Source: Rana temporaria (taxonomy: Eukaryota > Chordata > Amphibia > Anura > Ranidae). From it: a stretch of DNA of 64,000 nt. The stretch is taken from contig NC_053491.1 of the NCBI RefSeq assembly GCF_905171775.1, forward strand, positions 224,850,486-224,914,485, read 5' to 3'. Shown in pieces: positions 21,928 to 32,129 of this stretch. The notes below the pieces were generated by a model. It had not been told where the DNA came from. It ran no database searches and worked only from the letters and a program-made list of their open reading frames with translations. Position 1 is the first letter of the stretch. The number at the start of each line of letters is the position of its first letter. The translations under genes and the position numbers were made by a program.

Positions 21928-22412
21928 TTAAAGCGGATGTGCCATGGGAACAAAATATTAAAAGTCAGCAGCTACAAATACTGCAGCTGCTGACTTTTAA
22001 TATTAGGACACTTACCTGTCCTGGAGTCCAGCGCCGATCGCAGCAGAGCACGAGTGATCGCTCGTCACTCTGCTGCTCCCCCCGCCATCCACGCTGAGGG
22101 AACCAGGAAGTGGAGCGCTGCGGCTTCACTGCCCGGTTCCCTACGGCGCATGCGCGAGTCGCGCTGCGCCCGCCGATTGGCTCACACGCTGTGTGCTGGG
22201 AGCCGAGTGTTCCCAGCACACAACGGGCGACAGACGGGATGTGAGGGAATGCCCGTCTTTCGCCCGTAGCGTGTGGCCGGAAGTGGGTGCAAATACCTGT
22301 CTTTAGACAGGTGTCTGCACCCCCCTCCCCCCTGAAAGGTGTCAAATGTGACACCGGAGGGGGGAGGGTTCCGATCAGCGGGACTCCACTTTAGGGTGGA
22401 GGACCGCTTTAA
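21928..22412. mobile_element. TTAA MITE, family C copy 1
   Basis: A 485-bp element from TTAAAGCGGATGTGCC to GGTGGAGGACCGCTTTAA, bounded by TTAA. It contains a perfect palindrome AAAAGTCAGCAGCTAC...GCAGCTGCTGACTTTTA at 21959-21998. The AAAAGTCAGCAGCTACAAA block and layout recur at 52172-52612. Confidence 0.8.
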
Positions 22413-22508
22413 GTTCACATCTACCAGGTGAAACTTGAAAAATTTGAATATCGCGCAAAAGTTAAATTTCACTAATGCAACTTAAAAGATGAAACCAATA
22501 TATGAGAT

Positions 22509-23269
22509 CAGGGTTCGACAAAACCCGAGTGCAATTGCGACAAGAAATAGCGACCTGGCGCCCAGGGAAGCTTGGGCCTGCAGAAGGCCGCAAAGCCGCG
22601 GCCTAAATTACAGGCCAGCGTGGCAGACCGGATCAGGCGCATGGAGACAGGATATCATCTTGTGGTGGACGTTGGCATGACAAGTAAAACAGCAATTCTA
22701 GTGTGTTTTTCACTGCCATCTTCTTCCCTCTAATTAGAGCCCCCAAACACATTTTTTATTCTAACACCCTGGAGAATAAAATGGCGGTCGTTGCAATACT
22801 TTGTCACACCGTATTTGTGCAGCGGTCTTACAAACGTACTTTTTGGGGGGAAAAACACTTTTTTTTATTAAATAAGACAACAGTAAAGTTAGCCCAATTT
22901 TATTTATTTTTTTAATTGTGAAAGATAATGTTATGCCAAGTAAATTGATACCCAACATGTCACACTTCAAAATTGCGCCCGCTCGTGGAATGGCGACAAT
23001 CTTTTACCCTTTAAAATCTCCATAGGTGACGTTTAAAAAATTCTACAGGTTGCATGTTTTGAGTTAGAAGAGATCTAGGGCTAGAATTATTGCTCTCGCT
23101 CTACCAATCACGGCAATACCTCACATGTGTGGTTTGAGTATCGTTTACATATGCGGGCGCTACTCACGTATGTGTTCGCTTCTGTGCACGAGCTTGGCGG
23201 GACAGGGCACGTTCTCTGGCTCCTAACTTTAGCTGGCTCCTAGATCCCAAGCAAATTTGTCAAACCCTG
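22509..23269. mobile_element. hAT MITE in the left Tc1 inverted repeat
   Basis: Ends CAGGGTTCGACAAA and TTTGTCAAACCCTG lie between exact 8-bp copies of TATGAGAT (22501-22508, 23270-23277). The 761-bp interior has no transposase. Confidence 0.9.
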
Positions 23270-23959
23270 TATGAGATGGCCTCATTACATGCAAAGCAAG
23301 ATTACAAATCGCGGCTTGCGATGATTATGGCTTACAGCTCATGAAAACCCCAAATCCACAATCTCAGAAAATTCAAATATTGTCAAAAGGGGCAATATTC
23401 TAGGCTCAAAATGTCCCACTCTAATCAGCTAATTCAACTATAACACCTGCAAATGGTTCCTGAGCCTTTCAAATGGTCTCAGTCTGGTTCAGTAGGAATC
23501 ACAATCATGGGAAAGACTTCTGACCTGACAGTTGTGCAGAAAAACATGGACACCCTCCATAAGGAGAGAAAGCCTCAAAAGGTAATTGCAAAAGTTGAAT
23601 GTTCCCAAAGTGCTGTATCAAAAGCACATTAATAGAAAATTAAGTGGAAGGGAAAAGTGTGGAAGAAAAAAGGTGCACAAGCAGCAGGGATGACCGCAGC
23701 CTGGAGAGGATTGTCAGGAAAGGCCTAGTTAGACTTACCGGTGACGGTATTTCTAAGAGCCTTTCAGGACAACCTTGGAGAGAGCGCAGCTCCGCCCACT
23801 TTTTAGGAAACACATGATCCTTTAAGATCCCTCCTCTTCCACCATGGCCTCAGTTATTGTGGTCTCCGACAACTGGAAAACAAAGCACAGAAGAACCACA
23901 ACAAACCATGATAGACATTTAAAACACTCTTATTCAAATACCTAGGGAGGGAAAATAGC

Positions 23960-24045
23960 GGTTGTCCTGAAAGGCTCTTAGAAATACCGTCACCGGTAAG
24001 TCTAACTAGGCCTTTCTCTTATCGCCTTTCAGGACAACCTTGGAG
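23960..24045. repeat. Internal complementary region of DIRS-1
   Basis: The first half (23960-24012) is the reverse complement of the left terminus of the element. The second half (24013-24045: TTTCTCTTATCGCC...) is the reverse complement of the right terminus. Both outer ends are thus represented back to back, the hallmark that lets DIRS elements complete their ends through a circular intermediate. Confidence 0.9.
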
Positions 24046-24066
24046 AGGATAACCGAGTAACTTACC

Positions 24067-25050
24067 CTAGGGTGGGACCACTGCTTGCAGTACCTTCCTG
24101 CCGAAGGCTTGCTCCGCAGCGGACAGTAAGTCTAGCCTGTAGTGCCGCAGAAAGGTCGAATAGCTGGACCATGTAGCTGCCTTGCAGATCTGGTCAGGCG
24201 TAGCACCGGCTCTTTCGGCCCAGGAGACTGCCGTAGATCTTGTTGAATGGGCCGTGATTCCCGTAGGAGGCACCTCTCCTTTGGCTTGGTAGCTCTCTGT
24301 GATGGCTTGTTTGAGCCATCTACCTAACGTGCTTTTGGAAGCTTTTTCTCCTTTCCTTGTACCTGAGAATATTATAAACAAGGCGTTCGACTTCCTGAAT
24401 TCCTTGGTGACCGAGAGGTATTGAAGTACACATCTTCTTACAATCGAGAGTATGAAAGGTTTCTTCCCCTGCATTAGAGGGAGCTGAACAAAAAGGTAGG
24501 AAGGATTATTTCCTGAGACCTGTGAAAGGTAGATGAGACCTTAGGAAGAAAGGCTGGATCTGTTTGGAGAATTATTCTGTCCGGAAAAATCCTTAGAAAA
24601 GGCTCTGTAACTGCCAAAGCCTGGATTTCACTGACCCTTCTTGCGGTCGTGATGGCCACCAAAAAAAATTGTTTTTAATACTAAATTCTTTAAAGAAATA
24701 TTCCCTATGGGTTCAAACGGAGCTCCCGTGAGACCCTGTAAGACAATAAATCCCAACTGGGAAAGGCTTTAAAGGCTACCGGCCTACTTCGACCCAGTGC
24801 CTTGAAAAATCTTAAAATTAAATGTTCCTTAGAGAGAGTTTTTTCTAAATAAACCGAAAGAGCTGCCACTTGTGTCCTTAGGGTGCTAATTGCTAACCCC
24901 TTCTCCATTCCTGCATGAAGAAATTCCACAACTGAAGTGACGCTATTAACCTGGAAATTCTTGGACGTACACCAGGAATTGAACTTTCTCCAAACCTTGA
25001 GGTAAATTGCTCTGGTTACACTTTTCCTACTGTCTAGTAGTTTATCACCT
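24067..25050 (-). pseudogene. DIRS-1 tyrosine recombinase
   Basis: Integrase of the phage-lambda type that would insert circular DIRS DNA. C-terminal catalytic residues are visible: TTARRVSEIQAL with the first Arg, HSTRSTAVSWAERAG with His and second Arg, and FLRHYRLD with the Tyr nucleophile. The reading breaks near 24474, in the A-rich stretch near 24663-24705, and again near 24930-25030, so the gene is inactivated. Ends AFGRKVLQAVVPP, like the intact DIRS-2 copy. Confidence 0.85.
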
Positions 25051-25071
25051 TATCAGAGAGTCCCTTTGATC

Positions 25072-26889
25072 TTAAAAGGTCTTCTTCAGAAACCAGGCCG
25101 TCAACTGTAAACGTTCCACTTCCGGATGGTTCACAGGACCCTGAGACAGTAGGTCTTTCCTGAGTGGTAGTTTCCACGGTGGTTTTGTGGCTAAATTCTG
25201 AAGTGATGCAAACCACGGTCTTTTTGGCCAGTAGGGAGTGATTAAGATCAGACTGGCTTTTTCTTCCCTGAACTTTCTTAGGACTAGTGGTATTAGTGTG
25301 AAAGGGGGGAAGGCGTAGCACAGCTGGTAGTGCCACCGCTGGGCCAGAGCGTCTATGGCCACTGCCTGGTCTTCTCTGTGAAGGGAGAAGAATGTCCGCA
25401 CTTTCGCATTTTGTTGGTTGGCGAACAGGTCTATCTGTGGCTGACCCCATTCCTAAATGATTGCCGTGAAAACTTCTGTGTTTAAGCTCCATTCTGCCTC
25501 CACTATGCACCTCCTGCTTAGTAGGTCCGCCAACAGGTTCTGAGACCCTTTTAGGTGTACCGCTGACAGGGACGCTAGATTTAGCTCTGCCCAAGACAGC
25601 AGATGGTTGGCCAGCTGCATAAGACCTCTGCTTCTGGTTCCCCCCCGCTTGAGGACATACGCCACTGCTGTGGTGTTGTCCGACAGGACCTGCACGTGGT
25701 GACCCTTCACTATCTGATGAAAGGCCTGAAGCCCCAGGAATATAGCCTTTAATTCTCTCCAGTTTGAAGACCTTCTGGCTTCTGGTTTGGACCAGGTGCC
25801 TTGAGCAGTCTGTCCCTCTAGATGGGCTCCCCAACCCCAGGAAGTCGCGTCTGTTAGGCACTTCTCTACCAGAAAGACCCAGGGAAGACCCTTGGTTAAA
25901 TTGACGGGATTTCTCCACCACCAGAGTGCTCTTTTTACGTTTGATGTCAATCTGATATGTTTCTCTAGTGACTCCTGGTGTGACCAGGATTGAAGAATGC
26001 TCATCTGGAGAGGACGAGAATGTAACCTCGCCCATGGAACTGCCGGGATTGAGGCTGCGAGTAGCCCCAGGACTGCCATTGCTGTCCTGACCGACACCCC
26101 TAGGTTTGTCTGGACCTGAGCTATCGCACCCAAAACCTTCTCCATCTTCTCCTGAGGTAAAAAGACTTTCTGAAGGATTGAATTTATGGTATATCCCAGA
26201 AACCTTGTCTCTTAGGAGGGTACCAGATTTGATTTCTCGCGGTTTAGTAACCAACCTAGACCTCCGAGATAAACCTGTGACACCAGAAGGTTCGTCGCAA
26301 CCTGATCCTGAGAGTCCGCGAAGAACAGCAGGTCGTCCCAGTATGGGACGACCGAAATCCCTTTCAGCTTTAGTGGTTCCAAGGCCTCCGCCATGATCTT
26401 CGTGAAGATCCTGGGGGAGGAGGAAAGCCCAAAGGGGAGGGCCCTGAACTGAAGATGCCATACCCTGGACCCCAGGTTCACTGCCAGTCTGAGAAACTGC
26501 TGGGAAGCTTGGGCAATCGGAACGTGTAAGTAGGCATCCCTGAGATCCAGGGATGCCATGAAGCAACCGGGGGTCAGTAATTTTGTTATGGAGTAGATGG
26601 TATCCATACGGAAATGTTTGTATCTGATCGACTTGTTTAAAACCTTCAAGTTTAGGATCAGTCGAAACTTGCCCGAGGGCTTCCTTACCAAAAAAATGTG
26701 GGAATAGAAGCCCTGGCCCTTCTGATGTTTTGGGACCTGAACTACAACTCCCTGACTCATCAGATCCTGAAGCAGGATCGTCATTGCAGAAGCTTTTTCT
26801 TTGTCCCTGGGAAGGGCTGTGATATAGAACCTTCTCGGGGGACACTCTGAAAATTCCAGACTGTACCCTTCCGTGATGATTCTTTCCAC
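25072..26889 (-). pseudogene. DIRS-1 reverse transcriptase / RNase H
   Basis: All pieces are in one frame interrupted by only two stops: after KSNLVPS near 26211 and after FTAII near 25452. Both correspond to Gln codons in DIRS-2 or its relatives, so each could be a C-to-T change. RT motifs are LILNLKVLN, DLRDAYLHVPI, RALPFGLSSSPRIF and a catalytic motif YWDD, where the DIRS-2 copy has YLDD. RNase H motifs are TDATSWGWGAH, NWRELKA and LSDNTTAVAYV. A conserved downstream region (YAFPPFTLIPLVLRK) follows. A second frame stays open over 25034-26938. Confidence 0.88.
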
Positions 26890-27040
26890 AAAAGGGACTT
26901 GCGAGCATCTGCTTCCACTGTGGGAGAAAGGCAGACAACCTTCCTCCTACCGGAAGCAGATCGTCATTTATTTTTGGTAGTCTGTTCTGAGGGTTTTTTG
27001 AAAAGGATACCTCCTCTACCTCTCTGGGACCCCCAACCTC

Positions 27041-28936
27041 TTATTTTCTTCTTTTCTTATGGGATTGCTGAAAAGGACGAAAATTCTTTTTGGGGTTCTG
27101 ACCCTTTTTAGGGGGAAAAGCCTTTTTCTTATCCGCCGTTCTGTCAAGTACCTTTTCCAGGTCTTGACCGAACAAAAGGTCCCCTGAGAAAGGTAAACCA
27201 CAAAGTTTAACCTTAGAGGGTGTATCACCCGACCAGGTTTTTAACCATACCGCTCGCCTGACCGAGTTTACCAAGGCTGCTGACCTTGCAGCCATTTTAA
27301 TGGACTCAGCAAATGCATCTGCCATATATTTGATGGCTTTCAAAATTAAGGGAAAGGACTCCAACAGATCCTTTCTTGGGGTGCCTGCCTCTACATGACT
27401 TTGTCATTTTTCAACCCAGCACTCTAGATTGCGGGCAACTACTGTGGCGGCCATAGCTGGCTTCAGGCTGGTTGAAGCGGAATCCCAGGCCTTCTTTAGG
27501 AGGGAATCAGCTCTCTTATCCATCGGGTCTTTTAGAACCCCCATGTCCTCAAAAGCCAGATCTGTGTGACGTGATACTTGCGAGAAAGCGGCGTCTACTT
27601 TAGGCTTCTTGTTCCATACTTCAGAATCACGGTCTTCAAATGGAAACCTTCTTTTAAGGGTCTTGGAAAAACAAGGGGGCCCTTTCAGGGTCTTTCCATT
27701 CCTTTTTGATTGTGTCCGAGAGGACTTTGTGGACCGGGAAAACCCGATGTTTGGATTCATCCAATCCTTGATACATTTTATCATGTATGGATAACTGGAC
27801 CCTTTCTTCCTGGATATCCAGGGTAGTGTAAATTGCTTTAAGTAACTCATCAACGTCTTCTAAAGACAATTTAAATTTAGAAGTTTTGCTACTATCATCT
27901 TCCTCTTGTTCCTCCTCATCTGAATCCCTGAGGGAGGGGAGAGTACTAGTTCCTTCATCTGCCGAATCTCCCTCTATTTGCCTAGACAACGGGACTTTCG
28001 GGCTAGGTGGTGGCTGCTGAGGTTCCCCTTGATTTGCGGAGCCTTGTGCAATCAGATCCTTAACCGAACCTAAAGAGCTTGCCAGTTCCTGAACTGAAGA
28101 AAATAGGTGAGAGAGTGGGTAACCGCTCAAAGAGAACCAGGTAATCGGATTCCTGTGGTCCGAGCCAAGGGTGCAGGCAGTGCAATCAAAATGCAGGTTA
28201 GGATGAAGGAAAAAAGCTGGGACAGCCGCACTCCAAAAAAAAATCCTCCTTTAATTAAAAATCACATGCCACAGCAAAAAACAGCACAACAAAAGAAAAG
28301 CTGACGTTTCGCACTATGCCTTAGTGCTTCTTCAAGAAGAAGCACTAAGGCATAGTGCGAAACGTCAGCTTTTCTTTTGTTGTGCTGTTTTTTGCTGTGG
28401 CATGTATTTTGTGATTTTTAATTAAAGGAGGAGTTTTTTTGGAGTGCGGCTGTCCCAGCTTTTTTCCTTCATCCTAACCTGAAGAAAATAGGTCCTTATA
28501 CTGTTGTGAAGTTTCCTCTTCCACCAAATTTTTAATACAGGATCTGCACATGGGTTTTTGCCAAGAATCCCTTAAAGGATTCCTGCAAGATGGGCATTTC
28601 CTTGGAGCATCCAAGTGTTTAGTTTTGCCTGCAGACTTTTCCTGCAATGAGATGACAAACCAAAAATTACCATCTTTTTTTTTTTTTTAAACACCCAGTG
28701 CTGCCACCACCAGAAACAAATTAAGGGGCCTGGAAATATGTGCCACTACCCCTTACGGCTATACAGACCAAGGACATTAACTTGGACTGGTAACCACAGG
28801 CTCCCTCAGGGAGGAACAATAAACACAAACAGGCCCACCAAAGTAAGAATAAAAGGCACCATTGTACCCCTCTTACCTGGGCGTGACCGGTGCTTGCAGC
28901 GCCTGTTTCCGCTGGTGCTGTCTGTCTCTCCTCCAT
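27041..28936 (-). pseudogene. DIRS-1 gag with 5' intron
   Basis: Exon 1 runs from ATG 28936 to 28877 (MEERQTAPAETG..., 20 codons) and ends at a CAG/GTAAGA donor. The acceptor ATTGCAG opens exon 2 at 28641, removing 235 bp. Exon 2 starts EKSAGKTKH and carries two Cys pairs, CPSC and CRSC, likely a small zinc-binding unit. It is then interrupted by the 28109-28478 palindromic insertion and resumes as LFSSVQELASSLGSV, with the conserved core LSLEDVDELLKAIY, DKMYQGLDESKHRVFPVHK and a C-terminal basic tail (GRTADKKKAFPPKK-like). Frame breaks near 27654 and 27400 make it non-functional. Confidence 0.8.
28109..28478. mobile_element. 370-bp insertion containing a 280-bp palindrome
   Basis: Flanked by 15-bp direct repeats CTGAAGAAAATAGGT (28094-28108 and 28479-28493), a duplication length typical of LINE-machinery insertion. 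The distal part is a near-perfect palindrome centred at about 28334, with arms of 140 bp (AGGTTAGGATGAAGG... to CCTTCATCCTAACC). Its centre is CTTCTTCAAGAAGAAG, beside a GTGCGAAACGTCAG motif. It interrupts the DIRS-1 gag gene. Confidence 0.85.
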
Positions 28937-29682
28937 CGTAGAGCGCAGCGAGATAGTAGCAGGAAAACTCAGTTTTTTTTAATTTTCCCGGGCCTCCCGC
29001 GTCATCATCGGGGGCCGGAAACGGAAGCGCCGACCTGCCCCTCAGACGCTGCGTTCCAGGCGTCGAGAACCACTGCGCCACGCCCCCCAGGAAGCAACGT
29101 CACCGTGCGCGGCGCATTCGCCGGCCGGGACCCGGAGCTGGAATGCGGAACACCTGCGGCGGTTACCGCTCGGCCACCAGGCCCTACCGCAGTACCCGAG
29201 CACACGCCGCCACCTCCTGGGAAGCCGAATGCTCCACTGAGCCGGAGCGTCTGGGGACTCCTGAACGCCCCCTCCCCGTAGAGGGGGGCCGGGATGGTCA
29301 CTGCAATACACATTAAAAGAGGTAAGCCAACACCCCTCCGCCTTGGAGAGAGCGCAGCTCCCTGGTTCCCTATGATGCTTCCACCATGGCGGAGGAAACA
29401 CAATAACTGAGGCCATGGTGAAAGAGGAGGGATCTTAAAGGATCATGTGTTTCCTAAAAAGTGGGCGGAGCTGCGCTCTCTCCAAGGTTGTCCAGAAAGG
29501 CGATAAGAGAAAAGACCATTCAAAAGTGTTGGGGACTTTCACAAGGAGTGGACTGAGGCTGGTGTCAGTGCATCAAAAGCCACCACACAGACGGATCCTG
29601 GACATCAGGATCAAATGTCGTATTCCTCTTGTCAAGCTACTCCTGAACAATCAAACATCAGAAGCGTCTTACCTGGGCTAAA

Positions 29683-31240
29683 CCTGGGAAGGGCTTTCCC
29701 TTACCCTCCCCCCCTTTCCAATAGTGCCCTTCACCATAATTCTTATTTACATTATGCCCCCCTAGAGATCTTCGTACATCCCCCCTGTCCACCACGTGGG
29801 GTCAATGGTTCTGTCGGTTTGGTGCAGCGCATGACCACCACAAATTGGGTAAGCCAATTCTTTTTGTAGTGCTACCCCCTCAGAAGCCGTTGGTTGTTGT
29901 TGGGATCGGCATATTATTTACCTTTCAGTGTTGTCTAGGGGTGTAGTTAAGTAGAGTAGTGAGCGAATGACCAGTCAATGAATAAAGGTTTTCGAATGCT
30001 TTATTTCCAGGCCCAACATGGCCAACATCAACATAAGGTAGAGCAAGAAGGTTGATGAAGCGAGAGAGAACCTTGCAGTATCAGGCCTGGATATGAGAAA
30101 GAGCAATCTTGCTCTCAGTAGCACAATAGTAGAAGATACAGTTCGTCGCCACTCTAGCCAGAGTGGGTGAAGTGCCTCCGGACAGACTTCTGCCACAAGC
30201 CTGGCAGCCGAAGTGTCACTTTAGATTGCTGGGAGGAACAGGCCTCTGCCACAGGCCTGGCTCTAGGGCCTCTGCCACAGGCCTAACACTTGAATGAGGT
30301 GAACGTATTGAGCGAATCCTCCCAGTAGATTAAGTTAGGGTCACCGGGTGATAGTTGAAGTGTACCTGTCAATGTCCCGGTCACCAGATCCCTGATGGTT
30401 CGTTCAAGCCCTGTTTGACAACCTGCCTCCGGGTTCTCCTCAAGCCGACCCCCCATCGAACGGCACACAGCCTGGGATCTCCTCAGTAGAGTTGGGAACC
30501 CAGTAAGTCACTGGGGCCCCTATCGGGAACATGGAGCTGCGACCCCGGCCTGGAAGGCAATCGCCGGGGTCCGTTGGATCCGCAAACCCTGAAGGTGGGT
30601 GCCGCACCTGGAACCCGCGAAGAACCACACAAAATGGCTCCGCCACAGATATACTCTCCCCCAGCATGCCCTGCGAGGGAAAACTCCCAATTGGCTGCTG
30701 GGGAAAAGCGGCTCCGCCAGAACCCCTCTAGTGCCAACCGTCGCCCAGGGATGGGATTGCATCCCTGGAGCGCAGACTGACCTACAGGACAGTTCCGGAA
30801 TGACAGCAGTCCAAATTTAGAAAATTGTGAATGAGAGCAAAATAACTCTCCCATTCCCCACCAACTGTAGCGTAGTGCCCATACTGAAAGTAAGGGGGCG
30901 CTACATTATTAACTTTTATGCTGCATTTCTTTTGTCATACCGATTTTCTTTGTTTTATGTAAGGTTTGTTTTATAGAGTGGTTCTCCCGAAGAAGTGGTT
31001 ATACCACTAAACTAGTCGAGACTCAGACCATTCCATATGCTTGTAATTACAGAATTTGCCTGGAATCACTGCAGGCTTGTTTTTTCAATTGTAATTATGT
31101 ATTAATTGTATCATTTTTTACATGCAATACATTTTCCTTTTACACTACATGTATGTTAATTTTATCTACCAAGACAGTCCTTAATTTTTAGGGGTCAGCC
31201 TCAGCCACTGTTACTTTTCCCCCCATCCTCTTGTTGTTTT
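29683..31240. mobile_element. 1.56-kb insertion in the Tc1 transposase, retroposon-type
   Basis: Flanked by 14-bp direct repeats TTACCTGGGCTAAA (29669-29682 and 31241-31254 approximately), which together restore the transposase reading. The 3' part (30960-31240) has a GAAGAAGTGGTTATACCAC...AAACTAGTCGAGAC segment like the tails of some retroposons. The middle contains a possible solo LTR. No open reading frame of a retroelement protein survives. Confidence 0.7.
29866..30904. mobile_element. Possible solo LTR
   Basis: It starts TGTAGTGCTACCCCCTCAG and ends GTAAGGGGGCGCTACA, giving TG...CA ends with a 16-bp imperfect terminal inversion, and contains an AATAAA signal near 29980. A flanking 4-6 bp duplication could not be confirmed, so this is tentative. 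Confidence 0.4.
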
Positions 31241-32129
31241 ACCTGGGCTAAAGAAAAAACACACCTGGCCTGTTGCTCAGTGGTCCAAAGTCCTCTTTTC
31301 TGATGAGAGCAAATTTTGCGTCTCATTTGGAAACCAAGGACCCAGAGTATGGAGGAGGAATGGAGAGGCACACACTGCAATATGCTTGTGAAGTTTCCAC
31401 AGTGTGTTGATTGGGGAGCCATGTCATCTGCTGGTGTTGGCCCACTGTGCATCATTAAATCCAGGGTCAATGCAGCCATCTACCAGGAGATTTGGGAGCA
31501 CTTAAGGTTTCCTTTAGCAGACAAGCTCTATGGGGATGCCGACTTCATTTTCCAGCAGGACTTGGCACCTGCCCACACTGCCAAAAGCACCAAAACCTGG
31601 TTTAATGACCGTGGGATTACTGTGTTTGATTGGCCAGCAAACTCTTCTGACCTGAACCCCATAGAGAATCTGTGTGGCATTGCCAAGAGAAAAATGAGAC
31701 ACGAGACTGAACAATGTAGACGAGCTGAAGGCCGCTATTTAAGCATTCTGGTCTTCCATAACACCTCAGCAGTGCCACAGGCTGACAGCTTCCATGCCAC
31801 GCCACATTGAGGCATAAATTGCTGCAAAAAGGCCCAAACTAGAGTACATATGCATCCTTTTACTTTTCAGAGGTCCAATATTGTTCCATGTACAATTGTT
31901 GTTTTGATTGCATGCAAAATTCAAATTTTCAGAGATTACGAATTTGGGGTTTACATGAGCTGTAAGCCATAATCGTCACAATGACAAATCACAGCTTGAA
32001 CCAGCTTGCTTTGCATGTAATGAATCTCATTAGTTTCACTTTTAAGTTGCATTAGTGAAATGATATTAACATTTTTCAAGTTTACCTGTATATATGGGTG
32101 TGAAACTGTAAACCAGACATGCATAGCAC

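Larger units (their letters stand above)
23722..29512 (-). mobile_element. DIRS-type tyrosine-recombinase retrotransposon, full length (DIRS-1)
   Basis: A 5.79-kb element, about 5.41 kb without its own 385-bp insertion. Left end GGCCTAGTTAGACTTACCGG and right end CGATAAGAGAAA share an inverted repeat of about 130 bp (AGAGAGCGCAGCTCCGCCCA and mirror, then AGGAAACACATGATCC). Order on the minus strand is right ITR, gag with intron, RT/RNase H, tyrosine recombinase, internal complementary region, left ITR. No target duplication is seen, as expected for recombinase-mediated insertion. It sits in the Tc1 transposase between ATTGTCAGGAAA and GACCATTC. Confidence 0.92.
23507..31810 (+). pseudogene. 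Tc1-like transposase, three separated pieces
   Basis: DDE transposase that moved the surrounding Tc1-like element. Piece 1 (23507-23721) starts MGKTSDLTVVQKN and carries the helix-turn-helix region (QSAVSKAH). Piece 2 (29513-29682) has the second DNA-binding helix region. Piece 3 (31241-31810) contains the catalytic core: SDESKF with the first Asp, FQQDLAPAHTA with the second Asp, and NPIENL with the terminal Glu. Gaps are filled by a DIRS element and a 1.56-kb insert. A stop in piece 1 and the insertions make it dead; the core itself is well preserved, implying a moderately young family. Confidence 0.9.
22424..32088 (+). mobile_element. Tc1-like transposon split by three later insertions
   Basis: Long inverted repeats define it. 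The left starts CCAGGTGAAACTTGAAAAAT next to TA at 22422-22423; the right is the mirror ending in TTTACCTG before TA at 32089. Inner parts of the repeats pair GATTATGGCTTACAGCTCAT with ATGAGCTGTAAGCCATAATC. Removing the hAT MITE (22509-23269), DIRS element (23722-29512) and 1.56-kb insert (29683-31240) leaves about 1.55 kb, the normal size of a Tc1-like transposon. The transposase is broken. Confidence 0.9.

Noticed and set aside
29005..29416. Three open frames of 124-139 codons on both strands
   Set aside because: GC-rich 5' leader and ITR of DIRS-1; the same region of DIRS-2 (47113-47763) gives equally meaningless frames.
29866..30904. Endogenous retrovirus provirus
   Set aside because: At most a solo LTR; no gag, pol or env reading is present anywhere nearby.
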